Position numbers and translations under genes: made by a program
Notes under the pieces: generated by a model
Told to the model about the DNA's origin: nothing
Database searches by the model: none
Seen by the model: the letters and a program-made list of their open reading frames with translations, nothing else
Source: an uncultured bacterium
Lineage (GTDB): Bacteria > Planctomycetota > UBA1135 > UBA2386
NCBI GenBank assembly: GCA_938003515.1
Contig: CALKYL010000139.1
Coordinates: forward strand, 1 to 6,350
DNA: 6,350 nt
Direction of reading: 5' to 3'
Part shown: positions 1-5,047 of the stretch, one piece after another
How positions within the stretch are numbered: position 1 is the stretch's first letter
Layout: each line of letters opens with the position of its first letter

Positions 1-2019
1 GAAGTGACGCTCGAGAAGTGGGGCGCTGACCGTCTCGTCGACGCGATGCGCGAGGTCGTCGACCGCGTCGACCCCGACGTGATCCTGACCAACCACAGCC
101 TGACGCGAGGCCACGGCCACCACCGCGCGTCGATCTGGGCCGCGATGGAGGTGCTGAAGGAGCGGCGCGCGGCGGGGCGTTTCGCGCCCCTGCTGTACGC
201 TCGCTGCTCGGTCGACAAGGCGCAGCGGATCTTCGACCCTGGCCAGCTCGATCCGGCGCGCGGCGAGACCTACGCACGCCTCGCGCACGACGCGTGGACG
301 CAGCACACGAGCCAGGGCCCGTGGCGCGACCACGACCCGCTGCGCGTCGGCAAGGACTGGGAGGTCGTCTACCCGGCGGATACGTCGCTGCCGCAGCCGG
401 GTTCGGAGCCGCTGCACGTGGAGCGCGACGGCGTCGGCGGCGCCCGGCTGCCCGCGGACTTCCTCTCGCTGTCCGCGCCCGAACGCAAGGCGGCGGTGCT
501 CGCGGCGCTGCGACGGGTGCGGCTCGAACTCGCCGACACCGTCGCCGACCTGCGCGCCGACGGCGCGCTGCGCCGTGCGCACCTGCTGCGCCGGCGCGCC
601 GACGCGATGCAGCGGCTCTACCTGGCGATGGCGGGCGTGCGGGCCGAGGTCTGGCTCGACGACGAAGAGGTGCCCCTCGGCGGCAACGGCAGCGGCTACG
701 TCGTCGTGCACGGCCACGAGCACGTGCGCGAGCTCGCGATCCGTTGCGAGGGAGAACCGGCGCAACCCGTGCGGGTCCCGGCGCGCTCGACGCCGTTCGA
801 CGCCGCGACGCCGGTGCGGCCGCCGACCAACGGCGCGGCGGCGCCGGGCGAGCTGCCCGAGGACGACACCGCCGACAGCCAGGACCTCCCCGACGAGCCG
901 CCGCTGCCCGGACGCTTCCGGTGGACCTTTCCGTGCGAGTTCGCGCGCGGCGACGAGCTGCCGGCGAGCCCGGTGCCGAGCTTCGTGCCCGTCGAGGTCT
1001 CGTTCGAGCTCGACGACACGCCCTTCCTGCTGCTCGAGACGCTCGCCTACACGCCGGTCGCGCCGGTCGAGCTGACGTGGGACCGCGAGGTCGTCATCGT
1101 GCCGCGCGGCCAGCGCAGCGAGCGCCTCCTGAGCGTGCGCGTCGAGAACCACCGCGGCGTGAAGACGAACTCGCCGGTGCGGCTGCAGATGGGCCCCGGC
1201 ATCCGGGCCGAAGCGACGCCGGGCCGGCTCGCGTTCGGCGACGAGCAGGACGAAGCGCGCATCCTCGTGCGGGCGGCGATCGACGCCGCCGGCATGACGC
1301 CGGACGCCGGCCTCGCCGTCGGCTTCCGCGACGACACGGTGCGGCTGCCGCTCCGCGTCGTCGACGTCACGGTGCCCGAAGGGCTCCGCGTGGCGCTCGT
1401 GCGCGGGCCGGAGGACTCGACCGAGCGCGCGCTCGACGCCCACGGCGTGCCCTACACGCCGCTCGACCGCGACGCGCTGCTCGCCGCCGAGCGGGAGCGC
1501 TTCTCCGTCGTGCTGCTCGACATCCGCGCCTACCACCACCGCCCCGAGCTCGCCGAGCTGCGCGAGCGGCTGCAGCAATACTGTCGCGGCGGCGGGCGCA
1601 TCGTCGCGATGTACCACAAGCCGCGCGAGTGGAACGAGCGCGACGGCCACCCGCTGCTGGCGCCCTTCCCGCTGACCGTCGGCAACGACCGCGTCACCGA
1701 AGAGGACGCCGACGTGACGCTGCTGCAGCCCGAGCACCGGCTCGTGACGTTCCCGCACCGGCTGACCGCGGAGGACTTCGCCGGCTGGGTACAGGAGCGC
1801 GGGCTCAACTTCCCGAAGACGTGGGACCCGGCCTGGACGCCGCTCCTTCAGATGAAGGACCGCGGCGACGAGAAGCCGCACGAGGGTGCCCTGCTCTACA
1901 CGCAGTACGGCAAGGGAGACTTCGTCTACTGCTCGCTCGCGCTCTACCGGCAGCTGCGCGTCGGCAACCCCGGCGCGGTGCGCATCCTCGTCAACCTGCT
2001 CGCGCGCCAGCCCGGCTAG
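1..2019 (+). CDS. PIG-L/LmbE-like deacetylase with C-terminal GATase1-like domain (5' partial)
   Basis: The frame is open from base 1 (E-V-T-L-E-K-W), so the true start is upstream and the GTG at 4 is probably an internal valine. 672 residues are visible. Residues 25-50 carry the C-terminal PIG-L signature: PDVILTNH, then GHGHHRA at 37-43, where the usual motif is HPDHRA. This histidine normally completes the zinc site of these N-acyl-sugar deacetylases; the AHPDDE motif would lie outside the window. Next come an arginine-rich helical stretch (about 158-210), a low-complexity Pro/Asp linker (about 265-300) and a beta-rich segment (about 300-460) like the Ig/NPCBM-associated modules of long bacterial PIG-L proteins. 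From about 461 to 672 a flavodoxin-like fold resembling class I glutamine amidotransferases begins at LRVALVRGPEDST. Its GGGRIVAMYHKP turn has Met-Tyr where a catalytic Cys would sit, so it is probably non-catalytic. PIG-L assignment fairly sure; substrate unknown; C-terminal fold is inference. Confidence 0.82.
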   Translation, partial: EVTLEKWGADRLVDAMREVVDRVDPDVILTNHSLTRGHGHHRASIWAAMEVLKERRAAGRFAPLLYARCSVDKAQRIFDPGQLDPARGETYARLAHDAWTQHTSQGPWRDHDPLRVGKDWEVVYPADTSLPQPGSEPLHVERDGVGGARLPADFLSLSAPERKAAVLAALRRVRLELADTVADLRADGALRRAHLLRRRADAMQRLYLAMAGVRAEVWLDDEEVPLGGNGSGYVVVHGHEHVRELAIRCEGEPAQPVRVPARSTPFDAATPVRPPTNGAAAPGELPEDDTADSQDLPDEPPLPGRFRWTFPCEFARGDELPASPVPSFVPVEVSFELDDTPFLLLETLAYTPVAPVELTWDREVVIVPRGQRSERLLSVRVENHRGVKTNSPVRLQMGPGIRAEATPGRLAFGDEQDEARILVRAAIDAAGMTPDAGLAVGFRDDTVRLPLRVVDVTVPEGLRVALVRGPEDSTERALDAHGVPYTPLDRDALLAAERERFSVVLLDIRAYHHRPELAELRERLQQYCRGGGRIVAMYHKPREWNERDGHPLLAPFPLTVGNDRVTEEDADVTLLQPEHRLVTFPHRLTAEDFAGWVQERGLNFPKTWDPAWTPLLQMKDRGDEKPHEGALLYTQYGKGDFVYCSLALYRQLRVGNPGAVRILVNLLARQPG

Positions 2020-2020
2020 C
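2015..2020. other. GCTAGC palindrome supplying the stop codons of two convergent genes
   Basis: The plus-strand stop TAG (2017-2019) and the minus-strand stop TAG (complement of 2016-2018) lie in the same CTAG palindrome. The convergent genes overlap by 4 nt and leave no room for an intergenic terminator. No hairpin followed by a T-run is visible here. Confidence 0.9.
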
Positions 2021-2780
2021 GTCGCTCGGCGAGCGCGCGCTTGAGCTCCGCGACCTCGCGCTCGAGCGCGTCGAGCCGAGCCAGGAGCGCCGCGACGTCC
2101 ACGGCCGGCGCGCGGGGCGCGGCGGCCGACAGCCGGTCGACCTCGCGCAGCGCCCGGATCGTCTGCGCGACCTGGTCGCCGTAGCCGTGCAGCACGAGCG
2201 TGTCCGGTCCGGCGGCCGACGCGACCGGGGCGCCGGGCTGCCAGGTTCGCTGCAGCGCGAAGTGCGTGCGCAGCGCGTTCGCGACCCGGTCGGCGTCGAG
2301 GTGGTCCAGCGTGACGGCCGTCACGACCAGCTCGCGGAAGCCGGGCCGCAGCAAGAGGTCCTGCGGGCGGCGCCACGGGATCGGCGCCATCGGCCGCGAG
2401 CCGTCGTGCGCCGGATCGAGGGCGACGACCTGGTAGAGGCCGCGCGTCTCGTCGAGCGGCAGTGCCGCCAGACCGCGCGCCGCGAGCAGCGCGTAGAGCA
2501 CCTCCTCGCTGCCGAGCGCGTCGAGCGCGAGCGAGCGCTGCAGCACGAAGCCCTCCGCGTCCGAGAGCACGACCGGGTCGTAGACGTAGTTGCGGCACAG
2601 GTAGGCCGCGACCGCGTCGACGAGTTCGGTCACCGCGAAGTGTCCGGCGGGCAGCACGAGGCCGCGCTCGGAGACGACGATCGCGCCGTGGTGCGCGGTC
2701 GGCCCGACCGCGACCTGCTGGGACACGCCGGGTGCACAGAGGCCGCCCAGCGCGAACGCGACGGAGAGGAGCGCGCGCAC
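2016..2780 (-). CDS. Exported secretin N-domain-like protein with C-terminal coiled coil (downstream paralogue)
   Basis: A 254-residue protein starting at GTG (2780-2778). The N-terminus (MRALLSVAFALGGLCAPGVS) reads as a Sec signal peptide, so it should act in the periplasm or envelope. Residues 43-120 resemble an STN/N0-type secretin domain (LVDAVAAYL at 53-61). Residues 152-216 match the NolW-like Secretin_N pattern: VTAVTLDHLDADRVANALR, a short loop, then DTLVLHGYGDQVAQTI and a final VDR. The secretin barrel that normally follows is absent. Instead, after an Ala/Pro linker, the last 28 residues form a heptad-like coiled coil (LLARLDALEREVAELKRAL). It is clearly paralogous to the gene just upstream: 10 of 22 residues are identical across VTAV..F, and the VAAYL motif is shared. 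The two genes are separated by 7 nt and are probably co-translated. The specific role is unknown; a scaffold or accessory to an outer-membrane secretin is an inference from the domains. Confidence 0.8.
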   Translation of the reverse strand: MRALLSVAFALGGLCAPGVSQQVAVGPTAHHGAIVVSERGLVLPAGHFAVTELVDAVAAYLCRNYVYDPVVLSDAEGFVLQRSLALDALGSEEVLYALLAARGLAALPLDETRGLYQVVALDPAHDGSRPMAPIPWRRPQDLLLRPGFRELVVTAVTLDHLDADRVANALRTHFALQRTWQPGAPVASAAGPDTLVLHGYGDQVAQTIRALREVDRLSAAAPRAPAVDVAALLARLDALEREVAELKRALAERR

Positions 2781-2790
2781 CGCGCCCTCA
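2781..2790 (-). promoter_or_regulatory. Shine-Dalgarno overlapping the upstream stop codon, supporting the GTG start at 2780
   Basis: On the minus strand the sequence reads TGAGGGCGCG followed by GTG. The GAGGG at 2789-2785 shares bases with the TGA stop (2790-2788) of the preceding gene and lies 4 nt before the start codon. This arrangement suggests translational coupling of the two secretin-N-like genes. Confidence 0.6.
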
Positions 2791-3567
2791 CCGATTCCGC
2801 TTGCCGTCGAGCTTCTTCTCGATCTGCGCGAGGCGCTGCTCGAGCCGCCGCTCGAGTTCGTCGAGCCGCTGCAGCAGGCGATCGACGGCCGCCGCCCCGA
2901 CGGGTTCGGGCGTCCGTTCGGGCTGCTTCTCGGCCTTGGCCGGCGGCGGCACGTCGCAGGTCTCGAGCAGCTGCAGCGCCTGCGCGATCTGGTCCTGCAG
3001 GCCGGTCAGCACGATGGCGTTGTTGCCGTCGGTGCCGATCGTCACGCTCGAGCCGGCTCCGCCCGCAGCGGCGAAGAACGGCCGCAGCGCGTTGATCGCG
3101 ACCGTCGGGCTCGCGTGCTCGAGCTGGACCGCCGTCATCGCCGGCATCTTGAGTGCCGGCCGCGCCAGGATCTCGGCGGGCGTGCGCATCGGCGCGCGCG
3201 CCGTGATGTCGCGGGCGCGCGGCCCCATCTTGTAGACGACCTCGAAGATGCGCTTCTGCTCGTCGACGACCGTCAGTACGAAGCCGTTGCGCTCGGTCAT
3301 CTCCGCGAGCACCTCGAGGCAGTCCGTGCGGTCCGTCTTCACCGGGCGCTGCAGGCGCACGACCGGCACGCCGCGCGGCCCTGCCGCCTGCATATCCTGT
3401 TCCGCCCACAGGATGTTGCAGTCGAGGTAGGCGGCGACCCGGTCGATCAGGGCGGGGAGCTCGGTGTCCCCGGCCGCGATCACGAGCGGCTCCTTCGGCG
3501 CGTCCTGCGCGGGCGCGAACGAGGCCAGGGCGGGGAGAACGGCGAAGAGTGTGGCGACGGACTTCAT
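2788..3567 (-). CDS. Exported secretin N-domain-like protein with C-terminal coiled coil (upstream paralogue)
   Basis: A 259-residue protein starting at ATG, with a strong ribosome binding site in front. A signal peptide with an AxA-type site (FAPA before Q21) implies export. Residues about 28-115 look like an STN/N0 domain (ELPALIDRVAAYLDCNILW at 36-54, then a strand-rich part ending IFEVVYKMG). Residues 141-206 match the NolW-like Secretin_N module: MTAVQLEH, INALRPFF, VTIGTDGNNAIVLTG, then DQIAQALQLLETCDV. The N-N-I-V-L-T-G core is typical of that family. No secretin channel domain follows. A Pro/Glu/Lys linker (about 207-225) leads to a charged coiled coil (LLQRLDELERRLEQRLAQIE) with a basic end. 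This is the first gene of a minus-strand pair; its partner has the same layout. The architecture fits a periplasmic accessory of a type II/IV pilus-like secretin, or a free-standing envelope scaffold. The fold call is good and the role is inferred. It is too short to be a full GspD or PilQ. Confidence 0.84.
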   Translation of the reverse strand: MKSVATLFAVLPALASFAPAQDAPKEPLVIAAGDTELPALIDRVAAYLDCNILWAEQDMQAAGPRGVPVVRLQRPVKTDRTDCLEVLAEMTERNGFVLTVVDEQKRIFEVVYKMGPRARDITARAPMRTPAEILARPALKMPAMTAVQLEHASPTVAINALRPFFAAAGGAGSSVTIGTDGNNAIVLTGLQDQIAQALQLLETCDVPPPAKAEKQPERTPEPVGAAAVDRLLQRLDELERRLEQRLAQIEKKLDGKRNR

Positions 3568-3574
3568 GGGGGGA

Positions 3575-3579
3575 CCTCC
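3575..3579 (-). promoter_or_regulatory. Strong Shine-Dalgarno for the gene starting at 3567
   Basis: The minus strand reads GGAGG, a 7-nt spacer (TCCCCCC), then ATG at 3567. This is the best ribosome binding site in the window and fixes the start of the upstream secretin-N-like gene. Confidence 0.75.
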
Positions 3580-3588
3580 GTGCGCCGT

Positions 3589-3634
3589 CCGACGTGCAGC
3601 GCGCCGCTTCCTTCCCGGGACCGCCGCACGTCGG
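3589..3634. repeat. Perfect 9-bp inverted repeat in the divergent promoter region
   Basis: The left arm CCGACGTGC (3589-3597) and right arm GCACGTCGG (3626-3634) are exact reverse complements separated by 28 nt. Two G-T wobble pairs could extend the stem outward at the RNA level. The left arm lies in the 5' leader of the minus gene, and the right arm abuts the ribosome binding site of the plus gene. It could be an operator for a dimeric regulator or a leader hairpin. In DNA this GC-rich a 9-bp match by chance is not very rare, so function is unproven. Confidence 0.5.
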
Positions 3635-3636
3635 GT

Positions 3637-3639
3637 AGG
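3637..3639 (+). promoter_or_regulatory. Weak Shine-Dalgarno deciding the GTG start at 3648
   Basis: GTAGGT (3635-3640) places AGG 8 nt before the GTG at 3648, a normal spacing. The in-frame GTG at 3642 would be only 2 nt from it. The 3648 start also gives a better signal peptide (M-R-A-V-P then hydrophobic). Confidence 0.5.
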
Positions 3640-3647
3640 TTGTGCCG

Positions 3648-4499
3648 GTGCGTGCGGTTCCGGCTCTGGTGTTGGCCTGCGCGGCCTGCGTCGCCGGCGG
3701 CGCCGAGCACGCCCGGACGCCGTCGCCGTCGGCCGACCCGGCGCGGCGCCTGCACGGCCACAACGACTACCTGCAGCCGGTGCCGCTGACCCGCGCGCTC
3801 GAACTCGGGCTCGGCAGCGTCGAGGCCGACGTGTTCCTGGTCGACGGCGAGCTCCTCGTCGGCCACGAGCGCTGGCAGCTGCGGCCGTGGCGCGCGCTGC
3901 GCGGCATGTATCTCGAGCCGCTCGCGCGCGAGGTCGCGGCTCGCGGCGGGCGGCTGCTGCCGGCCGGCCGGCCGTTCGTGCTGCTCGTCGACGTAAAGGC
4001 CGAAGGCGCGGCGGTCTGGCCGGTGCTGCGCCGCGAGCTCGAGGCGGTGCGGCCGATGCTGACGCGCTTCGTCGACGGCCGGGTCGAGCCCGGCGCCGTG
4101 ACCGTCATCCTGTCGGGCGACCGGCCGCGCGCGCTGGTCGCGGCCGAGCGGGATCGGCTGTGCGCGCTCGACGGCCGGCTCGCCGATCTCGACGCCGTGC
4201 CGCCGCCGCCGGTCGACCTCGTGCCGTGGATCAGCGACACGTGGCGCCGGGTCTCCGACTGGACCGGCTCCGACGAGCTGATGCCCGACGAGCTGCGGCG
4301 CGTGCGCGCGCTGGTCGCGAGGGCGCACGGCCAGGGCCGCGAGCTGCGCTTCTGGTCCGCCCCGGATCGGGTCGAGGGCTGGCGCGCGCTGTTCGACCTC
4401 GGCGTCGACCGCATCTCGACCGACCGGCCGGCCGACGCGGCAGAGTGGCTGCGCGCGCACGCCGCGGTCAGTCGTGAACGCGCATCACCATCCCGTTGA
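3648..4499 (+). CDS. Exported GDPD/PI-PLC-superfamily phosphodiesterase-like protein (AIM6-like)
   Basis: A 283-residue protein. The N-terminus (MRAVPALVLACAACVAGG) is a signal peptide. Cys at 11 and 14 raises the possibility of a lipoprotein, but neither fits the lipobox well. The mature part begins with HGHNDY (36-41), followed by SVEADVFLVDGELLVGHE (57-74). This is the glycerophosphodiester phosphodiesterase-like active site in its AIM6 form: a first catalytic His near 36-38, metal ligands Glu59 and Asp61, and a second His at 73. LLVDVKAEG corresponds to the third-strand E-x-K region of GDPDs. The C-terminal GVDRISTDRPAD matches the last strand of the TIM barrel. Family members hydrolyse phosphodiester bonds of glycerophospho-compounds or phosphoinositides; for AIM6-like proteins the substrate is not established. 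The length fits a single complete domain. It is divergent from the secretin-N pair, and its 3' end overlaps the convergent lipoprotein gene by 32 nt. Confidence 0.84.
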   Translation: MRAVPALVLACAACVAGGAEHARTPSPSADPARRLHGHNDYLQPVPLTRALELGLGSVEADVFLVDGELLVGHERWQLRPWRALRGMYLEPLAREVAARGGRLLPAGRPFVLLVDVKAEGAAVWPVLRRELEAVRPMLTRFVDGRVEPGAVTVILSGDRPRALVAAERDRLCALDGRLADLDAVPPPPVDLVPWISDTWRRVSDWTGSDELMPDELRRVRALVARAHGQGRELRFWSAPDRVEGWRALFDLGVDRISTDRPADAAEWLRAHAAVSRERASPSR

Positions 4500-5037
4500 C
4501 GAACACGACGTAGAGGTCGTGCTCGCCGATCCGGTATTGCCACTTCACCGCGCCGTCGTTGGCGAACCACACGTCGGTCGGCATGCCGAACGTCTGCAGC
4601 ACCTGCGCCGGCCCCATCAGCAGCATCGCCCGCAGCGCGTCGTTGCGCTTCTGCTCACCGTCGGCGCGCACGGTCGCCACCATGCGGGCGACCGCGTCGT
4701 CGCGCGTCGGCGGGATCACGTGCGGCCGCTCTGCCGCGCCGAGAGCACCGCCGCGCAGCGACACCTGCGCGCGCAGGATGGCGAGCTCCTGTTCGAGTTC
4801 GTCGACGCGCGTACGCAGCGCCGCGGCGTCGGCGTCGGCCGGCGTGCGTTCGACCGGCGCCGTGCCGGCTTCCGTGGTCGGCGCCGGCGCCCGCTCGAGC
4901 AGCCCGATGAGCCGGTCGAGCCGTTCGCACAGCCGCGCCAGCTCCGGCAACTCGACCCCGGCCGCCTGCGGCGGCGCCGCCTGTCGGCCGCACGCGGCCA
5001 GCGGGACCAGCCAGAGCATCGCGATCCCGACGCGCAC
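4468..5037 (-). CDS. Coiled-coil lipoprotein with BamE/SmpA-like C-terminal region
   Basis: A 189-residue protein. I chose GTG at 5037, which gives MRVGIAMLWLVPLAAC: a charged residue, a short hydrophobic core and a good lipobox (L13-A14-A15-C16). The in-frame ATG at 5019 would lose the positive N-terminus. After Cys16 come a short amphipathic helix (ELARLCERLDRLIGLLERA, 32-50), a Pro/Thr/Ala linker and a heptad-like coiled coil (LRTRVDELEQELAILRAQV, 74-92). The C-terminal 60 residues contain VLQTFGMPTDVWF, VKWQYR and DLYVVFVNGMVMRV. This G-x-P, W-x-Y, hydrophobic-strand order resembles the small BamE/SmpA-like fold used by outer-membrane assembly lipoproteins and inhibitors; the similarity is inferred by eye and could be convergent. 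The gene follows the HEAT/GATase-like gene by 8 nt, so they are probably co-transcribed. It should be anchored in the cell envelope. Confidence 0.77.
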   Translation of the reverse strand: MRVGIAMLWLVPLAACGRQAAPPQAAGVELPELARLCERLDRLIGLLERAPAPTTEAGTAPVERTPADADAAALRTRVDELEQELAILRAQVSLRGGALGAAERPHVIPPTRDDAVARMVATVRADGEQKRNDALRAMLLMGPAQVLQTFGMPTDVWFANDGAVKWQYRIGEHDLYVVFVNGMVMRVHD

Positions 5038-5039
5038 GG

Positions 5040-5047
5040 CCCCGCCT
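5040..5047 (-). promoter_or_regulatory. Weak ribosome binding site for the lipoprotein gene
   Basis: The minus strand reads TAG (stop of the upstream gene), then GCGGGGCC and GTG. AGGCGGGG, partly inside the stop codon, is the only purine-rich element and is a weak Shine-Dalgarno. The gene may rely on coupling to the upstream one. Confidence 0.35.

Larger units (their letters stand above)
3568..3647. promoter_or_regulatory. Divergent intergenic region between the secretin-N operon and the GDPD-like gene
   Basis: These 80 nt are the only gap of note in the window and must hold the start signals of two divergent genes, unless their transcripts begin inside coding sequence. I could not recognise a convincing -35/-10 pair in either direction. 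What is visible is the GGAGG site of the minus gene, a GTAGGT element before the plus gene, a TCCCGGGA palindrome at 3613-3620 and the inverted repeat listed separately. Confidence 0.55.

Noticed and set aside
2023..2035. Short hairpin CGCTC-GGC-GAGCG near the convergent stops, considered as a terminator
   Set aside because: It has only a 5-bp stem, lies inside the minus-strand coding sequence and is followed by no T-run on either strand.
294..3095. Very long plus-strand reading frame of over 900 codons
   Set aside because: Its translation is almost all Arg, Ala, Gly and Pro with no recognisable domain. It runs through a PIG-L gene and two minus-strand genes with clear domains, so it is a GC-rich shadow frame.
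3642..3647. GTG at 3642 as start of the phosphodiesterase-like gene
   Set aside because: It is too close to the AGG element. The in-frame GTG at 3648 has normal spacing and a more typical N-terminus.
2630..3763. Long minus-strand frame overlapping the secretin-N gene and the divergent region
   Set aside because: Low-complexity Arg/Ala/Gly product without domains, in a different frame from the two well-supported minus-strand genes.
3564..4460. Minus-strand frame opposite the phosphodiesterase-like gene
   Set aside because: Antisense shadow. The plus frame carries the conserved His, Glu and Asp motif and a signal peptide.
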